Source: Symsagittifera roscoffensis (lineage: Eukaryota > Xenacoelomorpha > Acoela > Convolutidae). From it: a stretch of DNA of 64,000 nucleotides. A program made the position numbers and the translations under genes. Numbering within the stretch: the first letter of the stretch is position 1; each line of letters opens with the position of its first letter. Below, piece by piece: positions 43,901 through 53,300 of the stretch. Under the pieces are notes generated by a model, which did not search any database, was not told where the DNA came from, and worked only from the letters and a program-made list of their open reading frames with translations. The stretch covers positions 5,870,647 through 5,934,646 of the forward strand of contig NC_087067.1 of assembly GCF_963678635.1 (NCBI RefSeq), given 5' to 3'.

Positions 43901-46788
43901 TGATACTGGCGGAAGAGAAGATAAGACAGCACGACAGGGAATTACAGACGGATCCATCTTCAGGGACGTACAATCTGGAAACACAAGAGGTACGAGGTGG
44001 TGAAGAGCTCGAGAAAATAGCAGTTTCAAGAAAACCACTAAGGGAACTATCGTGCAACTCAAACGTCAGAACGAATCTGGTACCAGAAGACGACATGAAA
44101 ATCGTGAAAAGGATGATATGTGTGAAACTGAGCGATGACATCCACAACCCTGGTGAGATGAATGGACAGATCATGGCGCTAAAGGAGCACGTTAAGGCGA
44201 GATACAGGCTGTCTGACCTAATAAGGGCCCAGAGGAATGACAAAATGACAAGTAACCTCTCCAAATGGATCCATTCGGGAGTCAAGGAGAAGGGGGAACT
44301 TGAGGAAGACAGCTACAAGATCTTGAGCCAGTTCTACAAAGAAAAGAGAGATTTACTTTATCACACAGCTGAAGGGGTGGTAGCGTGCAAGAGAAGAGAT
44401 GAGGAAAAAATATTACACAAACACAACCTCATCATACTACCACAACTGTACCAAACGGAAGTGCTTTTCAGATCACACGACCAGATGGGCCATCAGGGGA
44501 TAGATAAAGTACAACAAAGGATACTTCACAGGTTTGACTGGCCGGGAATGAGAAAAGTTTGCGAGAGGTGGGTGAATGCCTGCCTAGCATGCCTTCAAGT
44601 AAAAGACCCAAGGAAGATGAAGTTTCCCCTCAAGTCTGTCGAGAGTTCGGAATTCAATGAAGTGGTGCAGATAGACCATCAGAAAATCTGCATGACGGAG
44701 TCGGGTTATAACCAAATACTAGTTATAATAGATCACTTCACCAAGTTGGCGGAAGCGGTTCCGTGCCAGACAGCCTCAGCAGAGGAGACATGTGATCACC
44801 TGATAACGCATTGGATATCGCGATATGGTTGTCCAATGACTTTCCAGTCAGACAACGGCAAGGCTTTTGTGGGGGACTTGACAAAAGAATTGATGAAGAG
44901 ATCACACATTGCTCAAGCACACTCGACGACCTATCATCCACAGACCAATGGGTTGGTAGAGAGACAGAACAGGACACTGGTCAACATGCTCAGGGTGTAC
45001 TGCTCGAGATACATGACGGACTGGGACAAATACCTGCCACAAGTAGTAGGAGCCTATAATAGTACTCAGCACTCAACGACGGGTATCAGTCCTTTCATGA
45101 TGTTGACAGGCAGGGAAAGGGCAATGCCTCTAACATTCTTCTACCCGGAGTACGAGGGGAAGAGGACGTCACCTCAAGCATACGTGAAGGAAGCGATCAA
45201 AAGACAACAAGAGCTAAACGAGCTATGTCGGAGAAACACGGCGCAAGCGCAAATGAGGCAACGCAAGAAATATGACGAAAAGATACTAAGAGCAAAGCCA
45301 TACGAAGTGGGCCAATACGTGTGGGTTTTCCAAAATGTCATACCTCCCAAGGGAACAAAGAAACTACTCAAGAAATGGAGAGGACCGTTCATGATTACGG
45401 AAGTACATCAACAAGGAAGGTTCTATCGCTTGAGTACAGGGCGAGCAGCACATTACGAAAATCTGAAGCCTCACATTCCGTCTCCGGAGGACTGGTGCCT
45501 GCCAAAAGACATGGAAGGTCTTGAGTACCTGGTGGTGGAACCAGCGTGCGAAGTGAATGAGAAAGGCACTAGAGAGAAAAATGATGGTAATGAGAACTTG
45601 AGTTTGGACGACAACGAAAAGATAGAAGTGGAGTCGGATGCAGGTTCATTTGTAGAAGAAGACTGGAACGATCCCGAACAAAACGAGGTACCGAAGTGGA
45701 TGGAACCGGATCGACCAACACCACCGGAAACCAGGACGGGCAATCGTAAACGAACAGGTATGAGGTACAATAGGTACGGGGATGACTTCTTGATCGATAA
45801 GATACAGCCAGACAAGTTGGGCGATGAACTACTAAGCGCAGGTGAACTGGAGGCCGAAGAGGAATGGCAAGTGATTGACGATGGTGGACATTATCCGCAG
45901 GATGATTACTCGACGCCAGAATTGGAGACGGATCTCGAGCAGAGTGAAATAGAAAGGAGGGAGAACTCGAACTTGAGGATTCTAGAGTGGATGCGTGATG
46001 TCAAAGACGAGAGTCGCGAAGGACAAAGCATTCAGCAAATCGATGTATCAGCAGCAAATTACATGAAGACAGAGGACCCTCTTTTCGGATGGACAGCAAC
46101 AGACAGGCCACTGGACATCCCCAAGGACAATTCAGACCCGACTACATCGACGGGGACGTCGATAAATATTTTTGTCCGGGGAGTGGGGGTAGGACTTACC
46201 CACACCGAAAATTTGATGATAAAGAAGCTCAAGGAAGTGAGGGAAACAAGCGGATTGGAACTGGAGGAAGAAGAACCAGAGCCTACCATAGGAAGGAATT
46301 TCAAAACGAAATTCGAAATACCCAATGAATACTCAGAGAACATCATGATAACGGATAGCGACTTCATCCTGTCAAACAGGACCAGCGCGATCTGCATCAC
46401 GGCGGACATGAGTTTCAAATCAAGATTGGAGGCTGACTTCAAAAGAGAGTACCAGAACGTAGAGTTTCTGTTCAGACAGAGGCCAGGACTGGGAGGCATA
46501 GCAGCGCTTCCACCGTCAGTGGCACAAGTCCCGGGCAAATACCTCTGCTTCCTAGTAACGAGAGTCAACGACAGAAACACAATTGATCCCGAACACGTGA
46601 TATTGGCACTGACAAGACTACGTGACTTCATGATTGAAAGAGGAATAGTGGAGGTCTCGATGCCGGTGTACGACCCAAACAGGGGCAAACTGAGCTCGAG
46701 GGAATTGTATGCTATCCTACATGTGGTCTTTGCAGAAACCGAGATAATGGTGCATCTTCACAAGAAGTACTACTTGAGCATCGCCTGA
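37999..46788 (+). CDS. Element C Gag-Pro-Pol polyprotein (2929 aa)
   Basis: One uninterrupted frame. Residues 1-420 are charged with a coiled coil (about 195-310). The Gag core is at about 422-545 and the CCHC knuckles at about 633 and 684. A conserved region KMVTGKPFGISK leads to aspartic protease DTGA at 990-993. Reverse transcriptase has YVDD at 1470-1473; RNase H has its Asp at about 1620. The linker has two (L/E)SGE repeats. Integrase has HHCC at about 2160-2200 and catalytic D2226, D2285 and E2321 (DD35E), with GPF at about 2460. The conserved IFVRGVGVGLTHTENL is at about 2722 and a macrodomain-like region at 2780-2927. There is no frameshift between Gag and Pol, so ratio control would rest on processing. 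A second ATG at 38125 (MVSTRS) resembles family 1 and could be the true start. All catalytic residues of PR, RT, RH and IN appear present. Confidence 0.93.
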   Translation: MRRSRVPVLEKRSSGSNTKYNSSLRGTTSTGPKITKTNFSVNMVSTRSTAENRAKEGTEGERVEPTIEIDLETPDQSVDETRKMATESTPMPNAEEPNQKPIEFSPIDDAEDAIGNTEETVKEDSQVKRTSFTEKLGIMFGIKTKENVTEEPKAERARTFGTVSTKTTETGQNEEQAKAEATAEEKLTADHEETTIELGDLLAKLNQIDKRLKNSEEDREVIKKEIRYNKHEYLDSYFNLAKATEERLKEMSDKVEATNEEREKNIKTDMQQLKNRYDDVNSQLGSLERRMDTMSKSQAESSCAIQAKLDAILRGSTPQERPAADRTQSTRVDFVEPQRNKRQSTPLPLTRDAISIAPTAAKTIMKNGTSNTTTAPGDSTANSNTGPDAMTWASTWEMMNRTLEAFATRNTDSSDRREGKSRKTFKKPKEFKDDSDGCIDTWVEVMRLHLEQDNLSDERQACTAILSNLEGTALKCVVAKKEEERDTADKIFEILLNRFGSGMKGHQAMMRFEKRRQRDDESIDRFLDDLESLRRRSDPEESTNRRNFSIASKFIDGVKSDDLRTMLATYYTLSKDSAPTPEEMRQKSREYMLMKPKKYSYSENRNTQGGSQPQRSSWYKPRDDMDKRRSCANCGSADHHVADCTTYKQGMKSLGYAPDEEDMSQMEEHEYYNGLIIKIGARCFFCNQEGHFRMDCPLFWEAVKDQNHPKHKLALAAVQNQRNRQNEFESRNLGAPNTELPTKTVKAVTHVSGALESAAGSSLEINYEKAATEAIAKVKQDLAAKEIEQRLKLEIERQNFNGALTGSNSIPEARTGSMKTGNCNTVKMVTGKPFGISKIGARIMSIITVGGHEVTRNLSEPSDQTIMHIDVYADYLSGISPQTTSRALRALLTRGGSKSVRVDNRYTEAYGPHEVMLNIDGINIYTKTMITCDEDLIGQIYVGKEELKVRSIGHCAMLEEDAMHIGTEADVTGHVLDINGKKTQLRGLLDTGAVLSVIPIETWEKMGFDKGDLIDSRIRLSAANKGALRVLGRTPIIALNLGERNLWMSFIVVENLDESDQFILGRDFIRNFDVTIDLNNAMFRIRNPDRRYAIKPVNLIMANENKAPVFLSRRVRLKANEAAIVSLRMKNYNELSDNKQVCIVPNPNSQSAAVLGRSFSITKSGLCVSVLLNTLDIPITIQRGRKLGYALPVKTRYETIENSKQNEVVDCPNHRDKICILRRLQRIKDSSGLIKSLKFSSCSNFPERPTLDEMQIDKPVLPEIEHLRGKLKDEQLEAIKDVLERNEEVFSRHKADIGCCNFVEHEIELEENAVPHREGARRMTPHKSDACRKEIETLLEYDMIEPSKSPWACGVVMAKKKGDQLRFCCDFRYLNSVTVKDAYPIPRIDESLSKLGDAKFFTTLDLGSAFWQVPLRKQDRDKTGFACELGLFQWKRMPFGLCNATATFQRLMAHALIGVTKKYGNLVMCYVDDVVIATPTLEDHIERLDEVFACMKRSGLKCKPSKCEILKDSIKYLGRMVDKHGIRPDPDAVEAVLTWKSPKTEHQLMSFLGFANYYREFIKGYADKVYPMQQLMRHKGKKFTWNNAAEESFQRIKKELCEAPVLGMPTEKGMYVLDTDASVVAISGILHQEQEWNGKTVLRPIAYGSKVLSDTEMKYGAPKAEMFAVVTFVEKYRAYLGSEPFKLRVDNRALSWLKTYSMDQSYIGRWIVRLDGYNMIIEHRTRDKHQNADSLSKKTEFYERQEQREADRPEIKDGFSFMDKETYDSLPLTRWLDKSGKPIEDHPELPKEPLEKTILQRSRGIPVGIMLKSKIVRETLKAKGYDLIQVEEGTVRIDEDLMRLLEKLSDDKPVIQGKGQKAPELTILRREETVNNTDVSKGSITDSKEVVRSLVEKIPDKILEQTKVRDKKVTFREEVEHLGLDQESGEWSRFMEEDETGEGKLSGEREEWDEDSDESSEDQDSLCMILAEEKIRQHDRELQTDPSSGTYNLETQEVRGGEELEKIAVSRKPLRELSCNSNVRTNLVPEDDMKIVKRMICVKLSDDIHNPGEMNGQIMALKEHVKARYRLSDLIRAQRNDKMTSNLSKWIHSGVKEKGELEEDSYKILSQFYKEKRDLLYHTAEGVVACKRRDEEKILHKHNLIILPQLYQTEVLFRSHDQMGHQGIDKVQQRILHRFDWPGMRKVCERWVNACLACLQVKDPRKMKFPLKSVESSEFNEVVQIDHQKICMTESGYNQILVIIDHFTKLAEAVPCQTASAEETCDHLITHWISRYGCPMTFQSDNGKAFVGDLTKELMKRSHIAQAHSTTYHPQTNGLVERQNRTLVNMLRVYCSRYMTDWDKYLPQVVGAYNSTQHSTTGISPFMMLTGRERAMPLTFFYPEYEGKRTSPQAYVKEAIKRQQELNELCRRNTAQAQMRQRKKYDEKILRAKPYEVGQYVWVFQNVIPPKGTKKLLKKWRGPFMITEVHQQGRFYRLSTGRAAHYENLKPHIPSPEDWCLPKDMEGLEYLVVEPACEVNEKGTREKNDGNENLSLDDNEKIEVESDAGSFVEEDWNDPEQNEVPKWMEPDRPTPPETRTGNRKRTGMRYNRYGDDFLIDKIQPDKLGDELLSAGELEAEEEWQVIDDGGHYPQDDYSTPELETDLEQSEIERRENSNLRILEWMRDVKDESREGQSIQQIDVSAANYMKTEDPLFGWTATDRPLDIPKDNSDPTTSTGTSINIFVRGVGVGLTHTENLMIKKLKEVRETSGLELEEEEPEPTIGRNFKTKFEIPNEYSENIMITDSDFILSNRTSAICITADMSFKSRLEADFKREYQNVEFLFRQRPGLGGIAALPPSVAQVPGKYLCFLVTRVNDRNTIDPEHVILALTRLRDFMIERGIVEVSMPVYDPNRGKLSSRELYAILHVVFAETEIMVHLHKKYYLSIA
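46166..46205 (+). promoter_or_regulatory. 40-nt conserved block in Pol (element C copy)
   Basis: Identical to the blocks of family 1, in a frame whose neighbouring codons differ at most silent sites. Conservation with few changes extends about 20 bases upstream (CGACGGGGACG). The hairpin is at 46183-46205. Confidence 0.6.
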
Positions 46789-47310
46789 GTCGGGTACATG
46801 GAGGTATCGAGTCGGGTGTGAGGGAGGAGTCTTGAGTTAGGTACTGGGGTGCGGCGCAGGTAAAGGGATCTTAAGATGTGATTGGCATGACAATTGAATT
46901 TTAAAAGAAAGAATTGATGGTGCTAAAACATAAAATGAATCTGCATGTTCTTAAGGGAAATCCAATCGAATTGTTTTAAGTGATATGTGAATGATAGGAT
47001 TTTAATCATATGGGTAAAAGGGGGGTCTCTAGGTCAGGAACGTGACATACTAAGTTTTAATGAGCTTTATGTTTTCAGATCAAGTTTGAAAAACAAAGTT
47101 GAATATCCAACTACACTCAAGCGAGAAACAGAAAAAGAGAATCTTGATTGAACACGCGACAATCCGGATCTACAGCAAGTGCTTGAAGAGAAGATTTCTA
47201 GAGATTTCTTGAATTGGGTAATACTTGAGTTGGTAAGGTAATACTTGAGTTGGTAAGGTAATTCTTGAGCTGGTTGACACCTATCTACACACATCCCGAA
47301 GTTATAAAGA
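46789..47310 (+). promoter_or_regulatory. Spacer between Pol and ORF2 with splice acceptor (element C)
   Basis: 522 bp, no gene. TTATGTTTTCAG ends at 47078, close to the nematode acceptor consensus, 232 bases before the ORF2 ATG. Two short direct repeats (ACTTGAGTTGGTAAGGTAAT) stand at about 47223 and 47242. They make the distance to the ATG longer than in family 1. Confidence 0.55.
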
Positions 47311-50300
47311 ATGGCAGACCGATTCTGGAACTCTATGCCCACGGCTCTGCAGAGGCCCACTCTTGACGAGCTGTACAGACGCTTGAGGGACCTGGACCAC
47401 ACCCAGATCGACGAGAGAATGGCGGTGATGTTGAATGCGATCCTCCAGTTGGAGGACCAGGGCGAGTGCAGGGAGTCTGCGACGGAGGCTGTCTTGATCG
47501 TCGGCTACACCACCGAGGGCATATCAAATCGAGCACAGACCAGATGGTTGTCTTGGAATGCGGATGGAGGAGTAAGGGGCTTTGACTTGGCAAGAAATCC
47601 TGGCCTGAGTAACAACACCGAACACGGCGCAGGAGAGTTCCCGCTACCGACGAGGCCAACAGCCAGATCCACGGGCCAGAGCTCGAGTAAGGTGCCATCG
47701 ATGTCGCGAGCGCAACAGACGACCGAGGCATATCCGGAGCTGGGAGTCCTAAAGAGAGAGCTTGAGAAGGCGCTGAAGGAAAGGAATAAGGCGAATCTCG
47801 ATCGGGATCAGGCGAAGTTGGATAGGGAGAAGCTTCAGCTGGAGAGAGACCAGGCAGTCGACGAGCGAGATCAGACGTTGAAGTTACTTGAGATGCTAAG
47901 GGCGGTACATCAGCAGGAGCTAAAGGTGCGGGAGAACGCCGCGAATCGCGATCAACTAAAGTCGGAGTTGGAAAGGATAGAACAACGACAACGCGAGCTT
48001 GACGCACAAAAGGGAGCCAGGTCAAACGAACGAGTGGTGACAAGCTCAAGGCCAGAGTCGCGCATGGAGGTGGATGAAGCTCCCAGGGCTAGAGGACGGT
48101 TCAACCTTGACCGCGAGGCCAGGGAACACATGAGTGAAGGGTTGGAGGTCTGGATACCGAATGACGCGACGCCCTCCTTGCGCAATCTAGAGACCCAACC
48201 TGTACGTCCTCTGATGGATGTGGTGTTACCAGGATATACACCAACCTCGACCTCGAGCGGCAGTCAGGTGAGTGGCGCCTCATCGCGCCTGAAGGAGTTG
48301 GGTGAGAAGTTGCAGCAGCAGAGTCGTGAAAGAACGACAAGGCCAGAGCTTCCCCTGACTTGGAGGGAACAGCCGGTCAGAAACGTCGTGATCGCGAGCT
48401 ACAAGAAGAACACAGAGGGGAACTACCACAAGCATAGTCGGCTGGACTGGAATGCGGAACAGCAAGCCAGGAGGGACTGCTTCCACGACGCAGCCTGGGT
48501 GCAGTATCTAGCGCCACCTCGTGTGCCAGAGGGTGCGGTTCACCTGATTATAGGGGACAGCCTGGTGCGGGTGTTGACCCAGATCCGGTCACATTGGCAG
48601 ACGGGAGTCTTGAGTTTCGCTGGAGCTGCTACGCCACAGATGTTGGCAACTCTGGACATGCTAGGAATGACCAAAGTTTACACAGTCACCTTGATGGTTG
48701 GGACCAACGACGTGTCGAGAGGAGAAGCAAGGAAAGTGACGAGGCTGTGCGACAAGATGAGTTGCCTTCTTGAGGAGCTGAGGATCCAAATGGATCCCAT
48801 CCTGCTGACGATATGCACGGTCCCCTATAACATGATGTTTGATCAACACTCCCTAGAGATGAACCAGAGGGTGCGGAGCCTGAACAAGGCGATCCGAGAA
48901 ATACACCGAAACAGTGTGCTTCCTCTCAGGCTGTTGGACGTTGCAGAACGCATGGAGAACAAGGGATTCCCTGAAGACACCTCGAAAGATGGAATCCATT
49001 TCGATAGGCCAAGGGGAGCTGAGTGGCTGAACGACGTCTTCCAGGAACACATAAACACGCTAGAAGCGGACCTGCTGGAGACAGCCCAATTCACTTTAGG
49101 GCCACCTCCCAACCCACCATTCCTTGCCTCGAGGGCCTTGGCTGGTCGATTGGGAGCGAGAGTTGATACTAGAGATAGCTCGAGGAGCAATCAGACCCGA
49201 TTGCAGAGTGCCACACCAATGGAGTCGGAGGAGGTAGAGTCATCAACACCTCCGGCCTCGGCGATGTCCTCCGTGGTGGTGGCAGATGGCAGGAGAGAAA
49301 AGAAGTCTAGGGAGACTACCCGCTTGAGATATCCTGAGAAGGTGAAGGAACTGGATCTGGAGACCTTGGAATGCAGACGAGAGTTGGCGGAAACCCTGGG
49401 GATCGAACGAGTGTCGCACGAGGATTTGAATAGACATCATTGCATAGACTGGTTGAAGGCTCATGAGGCGCACTTCTCGAGGGCGAAGTTGATGGAGACC
49501 ACAGACCTGACGGGAATTCCCACAAAAACGATCATGGGACCCATTAATTACAGACCTCTCAAGCTGCTGGGGAGTCCGGGACTTATAGCAGAACCTCCCA
49601 AGCACCGAACCAGCATCGCCAGAATCAGGTTGGCAACCCCGGCACAGTTGAAGGTGGTAGACAAGCTACTCAATCCGGGAGGAACGGGATTGCCAGACGC
49701 CGCTTACGAAGGCTCGAAATTGGCGGAAGATCCCAGGTACGGGAAGCCCTGTGGTGGCACCCAACTGGCCAAAACTCTGGCAGTTTACGATAGAACAGAT
49801 CCAGCTGCGGCAAGAGTAGTCATTGTGGCGGGATCGGACTTCGAGGGAACGTCTCCCAAGTTGTTCTGGCCGGAGACTCTGGTATACTCCTTGCCAGGAG
49901 CCGAATTGAATCAGATGTTGACTCTAGTGGTAGCAATAAAGTCGGAGATGCCCTGTGAACCTGAACTGCTATTGTTTGCAGGGATGAATGATCACCTGCA
50001 CGCGATGGGACTTCTTGAGCAACTAAAGGGGGATGAAATTCCGACATCAAAGAAGATATGGGAGGCTATTCAGGCGTTATTTGCGGCGATGAATGAGGTA
50101 CAAGAGAACGTAGCCTCGAGATTTGGGTCCAAGACGAAGGTGGTGTTTACCACATCCCCGGGATACGCAAGTATGCCACCCGCCCTACAATTCGTGTACG
50201 CGGTCTTGATCCTGATAGCAGAAGGGAGTGAATGGCGGATTCTGATGGCAGCCCCCAATCGAGAGCTGGAGCCATTGAACTTGAGGCTTTACAAATCAGA

Positions 50301-53300
50301 ATTGCCGGCGGCATGGGCTGACATATCTCATGCACTGAGGGGCTTTTACGGACTGGCCGACGTCCTGATTGTATTGGATGAGGTACTCTTGCTAGAGATA
50401 TCGAACTTTGCTAGACAACTCAAGTTCAGCCCAGTCATCGGGGACGACCACACGGCGATAAACCAGTTGACGGCCAGCCTGTGGTTCCGGAGTATGGATG
50501 TGAAAGTCGCAAATTCCACCAGCAGGACTAGAGGTCCCAGCAACGAGAGAAGAAATGTGGTCGAGACGGAGAAACAGCTAGATTCGATGAAATATCGCTT
50601 GACTCAAGAGAATGGCTGGTGGCCATTCCTGACACCAAGGCTGGAGAACGTCACGAATAAAACGAGGGAGGAAGCACCACTCCTCGTGAAACAAATCTGG
50701 AGTTTTCTAGAGAAGCAACTGGAGCTAGCTGAAACGAGAGACATGACGGTGGCTAGATTTGTCTCGGCCGCCAATGAAGTGACGATTGGAGGATTTTGGA
50801 GAGAGCACGCCAACGGCGAATTGAAGACTAGGAGAGATTACGAGATTCTCAAGTTCTTGAGTCCTTGCTGGGAGAGAGAATTCTTGGCAGGAGTGTTCGG
50901 CACCACGGCGACTATCTTCGGAGCCTTCGTGCAGGAGATACTGGGCATGCCCATCAGCCTGCTCTTGGCCCTGTATTTGGTCTACCCCAGGTACTTGTTC
51001 AACATGGGCCCAGCATACATGTTTAGTCGAGGAGTGGAGACACTTCGAGTTGATGGGTATCTGGCACTAATACTCTTGACCCATGGGGAATTGGTGTCGT
51101 TTCATCGGTTAATGGAATATGGAGAACCTCTGTCTATGGGGAGAGTCCACACGAGCACTGAAACCAGCTCCTACAAGTGTGCCGCAGGGTTGAAGACACT
51201 GCTGGTGCAATACCTCATGATGCAGAATCGATACATGACGGGTGAAGATGAGAACCCAACCTCGAGAGAAGAATGGGAGAAGGCGAACAGAGGGATGCCT
51301 CTGTTGACGGACCTGTGCCTGGCAATGAGGTCGGACCCAATGGGGATAATCCGGGGTCTAGAGGAGGTGGTGACCTGCATCTATGGTCCAGCAGTGACGT
51401 ACGCGTTTCCGGATCCCCTGGTGATAACGTATCGTCACTCGGTGACGCACTTGAGTCTCATCAGCGTACTGGATGGTACAGCGCTGAATTGGTGTCAGCA
51501 GGAGGTGCTCAGGGCGCGTATGAGCAACACGGTACTCTTCGGAAAAGTGAAAGATGCTGAGATGATGGTGTGCAACTTCAGGGGACAAATGCAATGCAGA
51601 ATGGGAGGCAAGCGAGAGGGCCCCATTGAAATGTATCCAAAGTTTTGGAACCTAAACCCATTGACGGCCAACGGACGAGAAGTCTTGAGAATCCCCGCCT
51701 GGAAGGAGTGCTTTGCACTAGTCAAGAGGGAGCTGGAGGCCATAATGGAGAAAGAGATCCTACCAGCCACCATGCCTGAGTTCCCGACAGTCAGGAGGAT
51801 GACCTTGGGAATGAATAGTCCCTTGGTGGTTCCCTCCATAATGGCGAGGATGACGGCGGAGGAAATGCAGAAGGATTTCACTGATGGCTGGGACCCCCTG
51901 TTCATTGGCTACACGGCGGCGGTCTACTTCCATACCAGCGAGATGAAGGTAAACTCGTGGACGACGCAAGCGAAAAAGAGTAGAGGTTCGCAGCCCCCAG
52001 GGTATGAGGTGAGGAAGGTCTTGAGAACTCTTGAGAAGGAGGGACTTGAGAACATGTTGCCCATATGGGATGATGGCAGGATGATCGTGATGGAGGGGCA
52101 CGTCGCACTGGTGGACGACATGAAATTTTCCACGAGAAAATACAAGGCACCCTATGGCTTGGAACAAGTAGAAGTGACACAGGAGGGAACAGAACTAGAT
52201 GCAGCAGGTCAACTGCATGTAGCCCTGACGGAATATAAAAAGCTGGATCCTACGACACCGTCACCACTGTCTGTAGACACGCCTGGAGACAAGAGGAGTG
52301 GACCCGTTGAGGATCGATTCAAAAGAATTCTCGAGAGAAGAAGAAATGAATCAGAGGAAGAGAGTATGGATGAAACTCTCAGTGAAGCTGGAGAAGACAT
52401 GGAGGTGGGGAATACACCTGAACCAGGGCCATCAGGGGAGGAACTCACCACTCAAGAGCTGTTGAAAGACTTGAGCGAAGAGAATTGGGCAGATACTGCC
52501 ACACCACCTCTGAACCCGTCCCCGCGGAAGAACCTAGAGTTGCCATTGGCAGGTGAGACCTTCAATATGGGGATGTTACTCTTGAGCTCGGAGGAAAGGG
52601 GGAAGAACACGTTCGAAGGGAACAGGGACATATTCTTGGGATCTCTCGAGGATGACGCTTGGCAGGAGTTCCTGGAGGAATTCAATCGAGAAGTGGGCAG
52701 CGAGACGACGCTGGACAAGTTCAAGAAGGAACTGTGGGACGCAGTAGTGAGATTCGGGGAACCGCTCCTGATAGGAACGGGCCTGGATGAGAAAGCAAGA
52801 AAAGAGCTGCTGAACAAGCTAGTGGAGCTGAGGAACGCACGATCGAAGACTAGAAAAGAGAAATGTGAGGACAGCTCTACTCTGAAACAAAAAACTGTGG
52901 ATAAAATGGTTGATGATATAAAAAGGGATAAGGTTGGGACTAGTAATATGATTAAAAGTACTAATATCCTTAAGGCTCGAGCAGGGGGGAGGCAAGAGTT
53001 GGAAGGAGTGGATGGAGAGGTCGAATCAATGATGATAGCCACAACACCCTCGAGCAGAGATGTGAAGACTCGCAAGAGGAAGAGAGAAGTGGAAGGATGG
53101 GGTAGTCCTTCAGTGGATGCTGTTTCGGAAGGGAACTTGAGAGAGACGGCGCCCATCGTTTTGGCCCGATGCAAGACGGCGGCATACAAGAACAGCTCGG
53201 AGCTCAGGAAACCACTTGAAGTAGAAAAGGAAATAGAGGTTTCCACCAGTTCTACGTCAGAAGAAGACTTCAAGCCTCAGAAGGTAAACGTGAAGAGAGG

